Assembly: GCF_047511655.1 (NCBI RefSeq)
Contig: NC_133398.1
Span: 44,769,638 to 44,833,637 of the forward strand
Direction of reading: 5' to 3'
DNA: 64,000 nucleotides
DNA from: Castor canadensis
Lineage: Eukaryota; Chordata; Mammalia; Rodentia; Castoridae
Below the pieces are notes generated by a model. That model did no database searches, was not told the origin of the DNA, and saw only the letters and a list, made by a program, of their open reading frames with translations. Numbering within the stretch: position 1 is the first letter of the stretch; each line of letters opens with the position of its first letter. Shown in pieces: positions 21,821 through 33,700 of the stretch. Both the position numbers and the translations under genes were made by a program.

Positions 21821-22904
21821 TGTTGGTGTTACACAGGCACTGTTGACCAGCACCTTCCTCCAACCCTGCCATTCTAGAAAACTCTGAATCGGTTGGAAAC
21901 TGCTTCATAGTGACTGCTTTTTGTACATATGAAACAAAAAGGAGAAAAATTATAGACCACTTGTAGATTGTGCATTAAGCCAGCAATCATCTGCTCCAGG
22001 AAACATTTGCCTACAACTTAAGAAGTGGATAAAATAGTCACTTTATTTGGCTATGTTGGTAGTCTAGTATTTGCTTTCAGAGAAATAAGCTTAAAAAAAA
22101 AAAGACAGTGGCCTCTTCTGTCTTTCAAGCCTGTTTTGAGCTTCGTGTTAGTTGAACAGTTCCAAAGGGTGAGAAATTAGTCTGCCTGTTTGAGAAACTT
22201 GTATCTCTGAGAGAGGATCCGATAGGGATACCATGAGCTGAACATCATTTCTGAATCTTGCCTAGTGTTGAAAACTTAGAACATGTTAAAAGAGTCTGGT
22301 GTCCTTAAAGTGGTCCTGTGTAGACCTGGTTTTGCAAGGTAGGCTTGTTTAGAACCCTGCTTCTCTAAGGGCTGAGAAAAACAAAAAGCATTGCTGCTAG
22401 AAGTGAGGGTCCTTTCAATGGTAGAATTCTGATTCATAGTAGCAGTAAGTCAATCAGCTTTCTAAATCCAATCAGGAAAGAGGTGGCTGATTTTTAGCAA
22501 AGTTTTAAAAGAAAAGAAAAAGCTCAAACTTGCCAGTCTACTAACAGTTTTAACAGATGTGGATTAATTAGTCATATGTCACAGATGTTGGATAATTTTT
22601 AGAAAGTGTATTGGGTATTCCCTCATGAACCCTGTGCTTTGTTTACAGGAGTGGCAAGCCACCATCTCACCCAATTTGGATCCTGGCTTCCCTCAAAAGA
22701 CTCTGAGCTAATGTTTGATAACCTTCTGGAGTAGCCAATACTATATATATTTAAGATGCATACATAAAAGCCTGTTGGTTTTTGAACTGATTCCTCATTT
22801 GTTATATGGATTTTCCTCACCAAAGATGGCAACTTCAAGTATTAGTAAAATTGTTTTTACAAACTTTCTTAATAATAATGCTCTGTGCTGTTTTATTTCT
22901 TAGG
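21821..22904. other. intron 1, no feature seen
   Basis: AT-rich, about 1.1 kb, apparently unique sequence. Confidence 0.5.
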
Positions 22905-24480
22905 TTATAGTAGTTCCCCCTTATTCGTGATTTGCATTTAGCCACAGACCAAAATATTAAATGTAAAATTACAGAAATAATTTGTAAGTTTTAACACATC
23001 ATTCTGAGTAGCATGATGAAATTTTGCACCTTTTTGCTCTGTCCTACTCAGGACATGATTCAACCATTTGTCCAGCATATCCTTGTCCAGTGTATCACCA
23101 GTATATATGCCACCTGCTTGTTAGTCATTTAGTAACCATTATAGATATGAGGTTGACTGTCTCAGTACTACAGTACTAGTACTCAAGTAACCCTTATTTT
23201 ACTCAATAAACCCAGGTACAGGAGTAGTGATGGTGGCAATTTGGATGTGCCAGAGAAGACATAAAGTCCTTCTTTTAGGTGAAAAGATAAAAGTGCTCAA
23301 TAAAGAAAGAAAAATAACCTATATGCTGAGGTTATTAAGATATATGGTAAGAATGAATCTTCTGTCTGTGAAATAAATTATGCTGTCTTGCTGTCGTGCT
23401 TCAGATTACAAAGCTAACCCCATAGTGTGTGATAAGTGCTTAGTTAATGTGGAAAGACATTAACTTTGTGGATGGAAGATATAAAGAGAAAACATTCCAA
23501 CTTCTGACAGTGTGTTACACCAAAAAAGCATTAAGCTTGTACAAAGACTTCAGCAAAAGTTCATCTGAAATGTGTGATAAGTCATTTACGGCAAGTAAGG
23601 CATGGTTACACAGGTTCAGGAATGTGTTTGGACTGAAAAATGCAAAAATTACTGGAGAAGCTACAAAACCAGTTTGTGGAAAAGGAGTTACTTAACATGC
23701 TTGATGAAGAAGTAGAAAAGCACATTGAAGGCCACTGGGAAGTTTTAGCAAATGAGGAATTGGAAGAACTTACTTAGTAATCTTAAGAGAAAGAGGAAGA
23801 AGAAATTGAAACAGAGCCAGCAATGTAGACATTTCTGAAGTTTGACAAAGGGTATCAAATTGCACATTAAAGGACAAAGTTATAGAAAGCAGTTCTTGGA
23901 TAGAGCATTGCATTAAAGTCACCAAGAGAATTATAACCTCTACAGCAACATTTTGATGAGCTAAAAGAAAAAAAGGTCAACAACTTCCAATTACAGTGTT
24001 TGTCCAAAAGATTTAAAAACGTTCAACCATGCAGGATCTTCAGCCACAATATTGTCTACTCCTACCATCTAACCATCAATGTTAGAGCTAAATGGTCACC
24101 TGAAGCAGATAGTCCTCCTCCTGATGTATCATCACAAGGTCAATAGTAGTAGCCTATAGCTAAATCACAGGGCATATGGTACTCACCTCACTTTTTCAAT
24201 GTGTAGGCACTATATTGTCCCCCATCATTGAAGGAAGAAGAAGGGTGAGTACAATACAATAAGATATTTTGAGAGACCACATTCACATATTACAGTATGT
24301 TATAATTATTTATTTTCTTATTGTTAATCTCTTACTATGCCTAACTTATAAACTAGACTTTATCATAAGTATTCATGTAAAGAAAAAATAACATACATAG
24401 AGTTAGGTACTATCTGCAGTTTCGGGTTTTTAGTGGTGGTCTGAGAACATGTCCCCAAGGTAAAGGGGCAACCACAATAT
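22905..24480 (+). mobile_element. Tigger-like DNA transposon with a broken transposase
   Basis: The ends ttatagtagttcccccttat (left) and aaaggggcaaccacaatat (right) are inverted-repeat-like. The middle holds a fossil transposase frame at about 23400-23790. Both ends and subterminal words are shared with the element at 21230. Target TA dinucleotides are plausible at the edges but not certain. Confidence 0.7.
23447..23780 (+). pseudogene. fossil Tigger transposase N-terminal region
   Basis: An 82-codon frame contains SFTASKAWLHRFRNVFGLKN followed by AKITGEA. This is the CENP-B/Tc5-type helix-turn-helix pattern (ASxxWLxxFxxRxxLxxxKxxGEA) of Tigger/pogo transposases. After a frame change the sequence continues with words such as LDEEVEKHIEG and ELEELT before stops. 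It lacks the catalytic DDE domain and is dead. Confidence 0.65.
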
Positions 24481-25104
24481 TTTTTTGGCAGCGTTTACAG
24501 CTAAACAATTGAACATGATCCTTACCTTTCATTTTCTTTCTGATTGTGAAACGAAATGTAGTTAGTGGTTGACAATAGCATAATTTTCACAATCAGGTAA
24601 AAAGTTTCCCCATAATTCAGATTTTGCTCTAGGGCTCAATTCTGTTTTAGGAAGAGCTTTTATTTTCAGTGTAATGGCCGAATGTTTGACTTGTTTCCTT
24701 TATCCAAAAAGAAAGAATAAAAGAAAGATGTTTACAGTATAATTTTAAGGTGGTGTGTTTACTTAATTTATCACCTTGGGCTCCAGTTTGCTGTTGTTAA
24801 TGATGACAGCAATAGCATCATTACAGTTTCAATTCAAATTATTTTACTGTGTTTCATCACTGTAAATTGGTTGTTTCAATTGTATCCAAAACAGTGGATA
24901 TTTTTAACAAGCTGTACAATTTATATTTACTGTGGTCTCTTAAGACAATTGACACATGAAAAAGTAAATTGTACCTAAATGAATTTCTAGAATTAAAAAT
25001 GCACTTGTAATCCTGTCTTTGTGTTAAACGATTTTGCATGTACTTAAGGTAAAGCGTTCTGCCAAGCTCTGTATGCCTATTCACAATACAAAAAAAATTA
25101 ACTT
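24481..25104. other. intron 1, no feature seen
   Basis: AT-rich; no recognisable element. Confidence 0.5.
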
Positions 25105-25495
25105 AGTAAGCCCAAAACATGAAAGCATTTGATGTCCCCACTCCAGAGGAACTAATACAGAAACCTTAAAGCAACAGAGGTCAACAGGAGAAGGGGATCA
25201 GGAGCCAGTGTAAAGATCAGTTAGAGATGAATCAGCTTGGGATGTAACACATTTGTACATGGAAGCAATGCTAGGAATCTCTCTATAGCTGTGCTTATCT
25301 CAACTAGCAAAAACACTTTGTCTTTCTTATTATGCTTATGTCTTCTCTTCACCAAAATTAGAGATAAGGGCAGAACAGGTTTTGCCTGGAAGCGAGGGAA
25401 GGGGGGGGGGAGCCGGGGGGGGGGGGGGGGGGCGGGGGGCAGAAGTGACTCAAACAATGTATGCACATGTAAATAAATGAATAAAAAATAAATTG
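25105..25495 (+). mobile_element. L1 3' UTR fragment, plus strand, with a long G tract
   Basis: It matches the 3' parts of the L1s at 9218 and 14242 (gaggaactaatacagaaacc, gagatgaatcagcttgggat, agcaaaaacactttgtcttt). The polypurine tract at 25395-25440 has become an almost pure run of G. Sense relative to C9orf72. Confidence 0.9.
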
Positions 25496-25704
25496 ATTTT
25501 TTAAAAATTCACCTAGTGCTCTAAAAATAGAAGCCATTGCTTTTCATCAGACTATGAGCTATCTTGACAAGATATAGATAAAAAAAATTTTTAAGTAAAA
25601 TGGTTTACATAGACATAAATTTTGTTATAGATAAAAATGGTAGTTCCCAAAGTAATCATATAAAGACAGGTGTATCATAGTTCACCTATAAGCTTCCTTC
25701 CCTC

Positions 25705-25798
25705 CATTTTTTTTTCCTTTGGTGGTACTGGGGTTTGGACTGGGGGCCTAGTGGGCTAGGCAGGCGCTCTACCACTTGAGCCACTGCCAGCCCTCCAT
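25705..25798 (-). mobile_element. ID-like SINE, minus strand
   Basis: The reverse complement starts gggctggcagtggctcaagt and continues through the tRNA-like body to an A tail (t run at 25707-25716). Confidence 0.8.
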
Positions 25799-26167
25799 TA
25801 TCTACAAAAAATAGATTCCACAATTTTAGATTGCTTAAATTGTCATAAGTTTTTTCACTTTTAAGTTTCTAATTACAAGACTTCAATTACAGTATTTGCA
25901 AGAATGATTAGTTTTATACGAATACTACATAGGCTGTATCCTTTCAGAGTGATTATATTTGTGTTTAAGATATACAAGTTGAACCCTGGATTCTAACTTT
26001 GCTGTAAACTTGTTTGCTCTTCCTCGTATGCCTGTTTTCTCAGTAGAATGAAAGTTATGAGCAAGGTACATCTATCCCTTTTATTCTCAATGTGTTCTAA
26101 ATAACTAAAGCTTTTTCATATTAGCCACTTAGTAAAGAACTCTGTTAACATGATAAAATACTATACT

Positions 26168-26370
26168 GCTGCTGGGTGCCAGTGGCTCATGCCTATCTAT
26201 AATCCTGGCTACTCAGGAGGCAGAGATCAGGAGGATTGCGGATCAAAGCCAGCCAGGGCAAATAGTTTGCAAGACCCTGTCTCAAAACAAACCTTCACAA
26301 AAAAGGGCTGGTTGAGTGGCTAAAAGGTGTAGGCCCTGAGTTCAGACCCCAGTGCTGCAAAAAAAAGTTT
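26168..26370 (+). mobile_element. composite B1-like/ID-like SINE, plus strand
   Basis: gctgggtgccagtggctcat, ctactcaggaggcagagatc and agaccctgtctcaaaac form the 7SL-like half. gggctggttgagtggctaaa to ccccagtgctgc plus A tail form the ID-like half. Confidence 0.85.
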
Positions 26371-26559
26371 TTATATGTATCTTTCTTGACTAACATATTA
26401 AATGTATTTGTCTTTATGTTTCAGTGTCATTTTAAACAGCAGTATTGGACTTCAGTGCCTGATACCCAGAGCTCATTGAGAGTATGAGAGTAATACAAGT
26501 CTGTTATGGCTGCAGACTTGTGGTTCCTTGTTTTATGTTTTTGCTTTTTTATCTTATAT

Positions 26560-26633
26560 TCCTTTCCTTCCCCTCCCTTCCTTTTCTTTCTCTTTTTCTT
26601 TTTCTCTCTTTTTCTTCTTTCTCTGTCTTTCTA
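26560..26633. repeat. polypyrimidine (CT-rich) tract
   Basis: About 75 bases almost wholly C and T, built of cctt/ctttt/tttct words. Confidence 0.75.
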
Positions 26634-26649
26634 GCAGGTTTAATGTATT

Positions 26650-27078
26650 CCTGCTGTCAGGTGTTGCTTTAGTTTTCTAGTAATATCATAAAGCAACACA
26701 AGCTAGATGGCTTAAAATAGCAGCAGTTTATTTTCTCACAGTTCTGCAAGCTAGAAATCTACTACCAAGGTGTCAGCAGGAAGATGATCCTATGATCCTC
26801 TGGAGGCTGTAGCAAAGCCTCCTTCCTTGCCTGTTTCACTTTGGGTGGTTACCAGTAATCCTTGGCTCTAGTTGCACATTTTCTGCCTTTTGTTTTCACA
26901 TTCTCTTTCCTTTGTGCCTGTGTATCTCCAAATATCTCTCTTTATAAGTACATCAGTCATTGGAATAGGATGCATTCTAATCTTGTATGGTCTCAACTTA
27001 ATTACATGTTTTTAAATATGTCACATTTACATATACAGAAGGTTAGGATTTGAACATACTTTTTTGGGAACATAATTC
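26650..27078 (-). mobile_element. MaLR (MLT1-like) LTR, minus strand
   Basis: gcagtttattttctcacagt then tctgcaagctagaaatct, tataagtacatcagtcattg and aggttaggatttgaacatac, ending in ataattcaaccca, is the reverse complement of the MaLR LTR layout. It lies just upstream of exon 2. Confidence 0.6.
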
Positions 27079-27306
27079 AACCCACAAGTGTCACTATCTC
27101 CAGCTGTCCCCTTCCTATTTTGCAGTTCTTGAGTTACAGTGGTTTAGGATCTAAATATCCAATCATACTAGAATTGCACATAGATGAGATATTTGAGACC
27201 AGTGATGGTCTATTCTGTGAGTGTTTTTTTGTAAATTATTTGGGGTTTAGAATGATGTCTTTAAATTTGCTGAACCTAATTACTGGTGGTGTTTGTCCTT
27301 GTTTAG

Positions 27307-27350
27307 GCATCTCTGGAGCATTTGAATAATGTGAGAGTTGGGATGCAGTG
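27307..27350 (+). other. C9orf72: exon 2 5' leader of C9orf72
   Basis: The acceptor is ttgtccttgtttag ending at 27306. The 44-base leader (gcatctctggagcatttgaa onward) is nearly identical to human. It contains an ATG-TGA start-stop pair at 27329-27334 and an ATG-CAG-TGA mini-ORF at 27343-27351 whose stop shares its A with the main ATG at 27351. Confidence 0.93.
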
Positions 27351-27794
27351 ATGTCGACTCTCTGCCCTCCTCCATCTCCAGCTGTTGCCAAGACAGAAAT
27401 TGCTTTAAGTGGTGAATCTCCTTTATTAGCAGCTACTTTTGCTTACTGGGACAATATTCTTGGTCCTAGAGTAAGGCACATTTGGGCTCCAAAGACAGAA
27501 CAGGTACTTCTCAGTGATGGAGAAATAACTTTTCTTGCCAACCATACCCTAAATGGAGAAATTCTTCGCAATGCAGAGAGTGGAGCTATAGATGTGAAGT
27601 TTTTTGTTTTATCTGAAAAAGGAGTAATTATTGTTTCATTAATCTTTGATGGAAACTGGAATGGAGATCGGAGTACTTATGGACTGTCAATTATACTTCC
27701 ACAGACAGAACTTAGTTTCTACCTCCCACTTCACAGAGTTTGTGTTGATAGATTAACACATATCATTCGGAAAGGAAGGATATGGATGCATAAG
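27351..27794 (+). CDS. C9orf72: C9orf72 exon 2, residues 1-148
   Basis: This exon encodes the N-terminal longin/uDENN region, including [17 protein letters not shown] and the [20 protein letters not shown] stretch. It ends after codon AAG and is followed by a perfect donor gtaagt at 27795. ATG at 27351 is chosen because it begins the conserved MSTLC. An upstream in-frame GTG at 27348 is not needed. Residue 22 is Glu (GES) where human has Lys. Confidence 0.98.
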
Positions 27795-30700
27795 GTAAGT
27801 GGATTTTGAGCTTATTAATCATGCTGACCTGGCCATTTAAAGTTTATTTTGTGATACATTTATATCTAATTTTTAGAAACTATTCATTTAACACCATGCA
27901 ATAGGTAGTATTTATTTTGTCTGTTCTGTTAGATACAAATCGATCTGGTCTGAAGTCTGTAATCTTCACAGTAACCATGGAAGGCAGTTCATGGTGGCTC
28001 TATGTTAGCAAACCACAACTTAAAGCTTAAGAGAAACTAAGAAACGTAGAGTCTGGATTTGTCTCAGAAGCTTTGATTTTAAAAACTTTTAATATTCCAG
28101 TGCATGATCCTGCCTTTCACTTACTACCAGGTGTAGGTATAACAGTTCAAAACAATTGTTTGTTAAGCTGTCAGCCATGTAGTCTTACTTCTTTGTTCCC
28201 TTTTAACTTCTTTGTTAACCTCTCAAATTTGAAAAATGATGAGGTTGGGCCAAATGGTTTTAGGAGATATTCCTTTTAATTTTGCAGATTAAACTAGAGG
28301 CAATTATTGTTGTCCCTCAAATCATATAGTTTAATGTATAATGACATTTACACCTCAGTATACTTTTGGCATATCTAAAGAACAATTTTAATTCTCCTTC
28401 CTACTTTCTGGTTTAATACCACCCTGAAAGTCTATTAAATCATTACTAATTTTATAAGGCTTCTAACTGATTATGAGAAAATATCACAACTTTTAATAGA
28501 GTAGGTTTTTACTATATTTGCAAATTTACCTCATTTCTCACTTGTTTATGAATGTTACTTAAAATCAGCAAGTTCCATTCCATATTCCTCAGATAGAACT
28601 GGATCTTGTTTAATTTGAAAGGTATATAATTTTCCTTTTTTGAAACTGCAGATTTTACATTGACTGCTGTCTGCTAAGTAAGTTTTTTGTTGTTACTGAA
28701 GAATAAAGGGTATTTTAACTATATTTTTCTTATCTTTGAGAGTGTGGGTTTGTTGAGTTCATTTCCTGCCTTCTTCCCTTTTTTTTCCCCCAAAAGTTGA
28801 AAGTATTTGTCCTGTGAACTAAATTACACAAGAACACGTCTGCACTGAAAAATGAGCAAGTATCAAATTTTTCTTTTGCTTAGGAAAGGCAAGAAAACGT
28901 CCAGAAGATTGTTTTAGAAGGCACAGAGAGAATGGAAGATCAGGTAAAGTACAGATTGCACACTGTCAAATACTATTGTTCCCATAGTGTATGTCCCTAT
29001 AAAGCCTATGGCTACTATTGTTAAGGCCTTGAAGATACTCGTTTGACAGAGTGAGCCTGCAAATGAACATTGTTGTTATAGAGGTACATAGAATAAACTG
29101 GATGAAAAGTTCTATATCTTGCATCTGAAGAGTTAAAACAGAAGAAAATCATAATTGCATCTACAGATTAATATTTTGTTCCCCTTTTTCTGTTCATACA
29201 AAAGTTTGAGATTCCTTGTTCATAGTAAGATACAAAGATTGTATCTACAACTTTCTCTAAGATATTGCTTCTCGAACTATTTCCAGAGAAATAGCTGTAA
29301 GAGGAGAGTGAGTGTACCTCTAAGGTGTCTTGTCTGCAGATGAAGAAACAGCTCTGAACATTATATTTTTTTTAAATCTTACATTGTTATCTTTAAAACT
29401 CTTGCTATATGCTAATAAAAATGTTTTTAAAAACTCTTACAATTAATATTTTATTCCATAATAGATCTATTTGCTTTAATACTGAATTTTTCAGTAGTAT
29501 TTTTTACCTCATTACCATTTAGACCTCCTGTAACATTAAGTCTTGGAAAAGGTGCCTTGTTTATCCCATGGTTTTGAATGACCTTAGGGAACAGACACTA
29601 GAGTTTAAGAAGCACGATTGCAAGGGTATGGCTTCCCTGGTTGATATTAACTGCAGAGCATTTCAGTATTAGGCAGAGAAATTCTTCTGGAAGGGAGTCT
29701 TCAATCCATACAGCATTCTTAACTTCACTCATTGCCCTGGCAGGCCGCCTTCCCTTTTGTTCCTCCTTGTAAAACTCCAGTCTTTTGAATGTGATTGCAT
29801 TGCTTTTTTCTCATTCTTCTTAACATGACTGAGACAGAATGATGCTTTTAAAAATAATTTTCGTGAATACTTATGAGGGGCTGGGTGCAAAGCTTAGTGG
29901 CAGAGTAAATACCTAGCATGGACCCAGCCACGGTTTCCATCCTCAGCACCAAAAATTAAAAAATGTGAAAATACAGGAACATCTGCAAGGAAAATATAAA
30001 ATCCTATAAAATTATATTCCTCATTAAATTATTATGTTTATACTTTTGTAAATAGTTTTCTAGGACAGATGAGATAATTTTGGAGAAAGGTCTGAGACTT
30101 TAAGAAAAAGGTTCCTGGGCTTGAGGTGTGGCTCAAGAAGTAGAGTACCTTCCTAGCAAGCACAGAGCTGAGTTCAAATACTAGAACAAAAAAAAAAAAT
30201 GGTTCCCTGTACCCAGAGATACCCAGTCTTTACTTGCTGATTAATAAGCAGGGTCCCCAGGAATGAAGTGGTTGTCACCAACCTCTAATCTGATACTTGA
30301 AGATAAAGAAATTTAAAGCCAAATGAAATTCTGCTTTTAGTGGCATTTTGTTTTGTTTTAAAAAAATCTATACTTGCTAGGTTGAACTTCTACCTGTTTT
30401 GTAAAGGATCTTCTTGAAAATGTTACCCTCCAATGTTAGGAGGAAAGTATACTTAGGATAAATGCAGACATGAAAGGGGAAACATTGTCCTGCTGTTAAA
30501 TTCAAGTTAGAGAAGTGCAAGGAGGAAAAGAAACCTGGGGGATTTTCTTTTCAAGCCTCTTCTGTGTTCCACCTTGTAGGATTTGTTGTTAAGTGTCAGT
30601 GAGGCTGTTTCTTAACTTACGGTAGTAACTGAGACCCCATGTCTGAAATACTATATGTGCCTAAACCTAAGGTGAGATATTTTAACAAAATCATCCTTTC

Positions 30701-33700
30701 TGATAAGGAGGAATTACCTGCTGATTGAATCCTTCCAAATCTCACATTATGTGCTTGGGGATGACACAGTAATCTGAAACAATTTTAGTCGATGCTAGTT
30801 TTGAATGCTTATAGCTGTTACCCGATAAAACCACTTAACAGGAAAGGAAATTTAACAAAAATTTAGTCATTGCTGGATTGCATATATTAATTGTAATTGT
30901 AAGTGCAGTTCAACAATTTATTTTTTTTAATTTTATAAATCTTAGTTAAATTTAGCCCCTCCATCATTCTCCTTTATCCTCCCTCCCCCCTTCTCTCATT
31001 GTTCCATTTTCATACATGAGTATATAATGTTTGCACCATATTCACCCTCCTTCACACTTTCCTTATATCCTGCCCCCTCCCACTGGTATCAACCCCCAGA
31101 CAGGACCTTCCTGTCCTTTATTTTTGAAAAAAGACATTTTTGTTTGTTTAAGATACTATGCAAGTAGTTTCATTATGATTTTTCAATCTATATTTGTATT
31201 ATAGCCTGAATTGATTCATCTCCTTCACTTTTTTCTCCTTTATACCTTAGTCCTCTTCTTATGGTGATTTCAACAGATTTTAGTATTCTGTATTCATTGT
31301 TAAATAGAAAATACTTAAAGCATATTCATGTTCTTTACTTCCTTCTTTTACTCTCCCGCTCCTATTAATGCCCTCCCCTGTTTTTAATTCTTGTTCTTCC
31401 TTGTTTAGGTGTGTGTTCATTGTTCACTGGGATTTTTGCCTTGGTACTATACCTGTACATGCATTGTGCTTAAGTCGATGTAACTGCCTTCCACTGCACT
31501 TCCTCACCCTTTTCCCCCCATCCTGTTTTGTTTAACAGTTTTAAGTATGTTTCAATGTGTGTTATTCCTACACAGATGTGATATATTACATTATTATTCC
31601 TTAGCTTTCTTTCATTCTTTTCTTCCTCACTTGGTCTTCTCTACGGTTCCACTCTTGGGTACGTGTTCTGTATCTATTTGTATGTATATATAATATTGCT
31701 TATGTATGTATTGGGCCCTTATTCCATATAGGAGAGAAAACATGCAGCCTTTGGATTTCTGACCCCACCTAAACTTCATGTAAGATAATGTTTTCCAGTT
31801 CCATTCACTTACCAGCAAATGACAAAATTTCATTCTTCTTTATGGCTGAATATAATTCTATTGTATAGAAATTCCACATTTTCTTAATCCATTCATCAGC
31901 TCTGGGGCATCTTGGCTATTATTAATAATACTACAGTAATCATGGGTGTACAGGTCCCTTTATTGTAACCTGAGTAACATTCCTTCGAGTAGATTCCTAG
32001 GAGTGGCATTGCTGGATCATATGGTAGTTCTATTTTTAGTTTTTTGAAGAGCCTCCATACTGTTTTCCATAGTGGTTTTACTAATTTACACTCACACCAA
32101 CAACGTATGAGGGTTCCTTTTTCCCCACATCTTTACCAACATTTGTTGTTGTTTGTGTTTTTTTTTTTTTTTATTCATATGTGCATACAATGTTTGGGTC
32201 ATTTCTTCCCCTTCCTCCACCCTCTCCCTTACCCTCCAGCCCACTCCCTCTCCCTCCACCCCCTTGATACCAGGCAGAAACTGTTTTTCCCTTACCTCTA
32301 ATTTTATTGAAGGGAGAGTAAAGCAACAATAAGAAGGACCAAGGGTTTTTGCTAGTTGAGATAAGGATAGCTATACAGGGAGTTGACTCGCATCGATTTC
32401 CTGTGCATGCATGTTACCTTCTAGATTAATTCTTGATCTAACCTTTTTTCTAGTTCCTGGTCCCCTTCTCCTATTGGCCTCAGTTGCTTTAAAGTATCTG
32501 CTTTAGTTTCTGCATTGAGGGCCACAAATGCTATCTAGTTTTTTAGGTGTCTTACCTATCCTCATACCTCCCTTGTGTGCTCTCGCTTTATCATGTGATC
32601 AAAGTCCAATCCCCTTGTTGTATTTGCCCTTGATCTAATGTCCACATATGAGGGAGAACATACAATTTTTGGTCTTTTGGGCCATGCTAACCTCACTCAG
32701 AATGATACTCTCCAATTCCATCCATTTACCAGCGAGTGATAAACATTCCGTTCTTCTTCATGACTGCATAAAATTCCATTGTGTATAGATGCCACATTTC
32801 CTTGATCCATTTGTCAGTAGTGGGGCATCTTGGCTGTTTCCATAACTTGGCTGTTGTGAATAGTGCTGCAATAAACATGGCTGTGCAGGTGCCTCTGGAG
32901 TAACCTGTGTCACAGTCTTTTGGGTATATCCCCAAGAGTGGTATTGCTAGATCAAATGGTAGATCAATGTTTAGCTTTTTAAGTAGCCTCCAAATTTTTT
33001 TCCAGAGTAGTTGTACTAGTTTATATTCCCATCAGCAGTGTAAGAGGGTTCCTTTTTTCCCCCATCCTCGCCAACACCTGTTGTTGGTGGTGTTGCTAAT
33101 GATGGCTATTCTAAGAGGGGTGAGGTAGAATCTTAGTGTGGTTTTAATTTGCATTTCCTTTATTGCTAGAGATGGTGAGCATTTTTTCATGTGTTTTTTG
33201 GCCATTTGAATTTCTTCTTTTGAGAAAGTTCTGTTTAGTTCACTTGCCCATTTCTTTATTGGTTCACTAATTTTGGGAGAATTTAGTTTTTTAAGTTCCC
33301 TATATATTCTGGTTATCAGTCCTTTGATGTGTAGCTGGCAAATATTTTCTCCCACTCTGTGGGTGTTCTCTTCAGTTTAGAGACCATTTCTTTTGTTGAG
33401 CAGAAGCTTTTTAGTTTTATGAAGTCCTATTTATCTGTGCTATCTTTTAGTTGCTGTGCTGCTGGGGTTCCATTGAGAAAGTTCTTACCTATTAATTCCA
33501 GAGTATTTCCTACTCTTTCCTGTACCAGCTTTAGAGTTTGGGGTCTGATATTAAGCTCCTTGATCCATTTTGAGTTAATATTGGTATAGGGTGATATACA
33601 TGGACCTAGTTTCAGTTTTTTGCAAATTGCTAACCAGTTTTCCCAGCAAATTTTGTTGAAGAGGCTGTCTTTTCTCCATCGTATATTTTTAGAACCTTTC

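Noticed and set aside
27348..27809. A 153-codon single-exon gene starting at GTG 27348 and ending in intron 2
   Set aside because: This is exon 2 plus read-through past a perfect gtaagt donor. The spliced frame continues in exon 3 and matches C9orf72.
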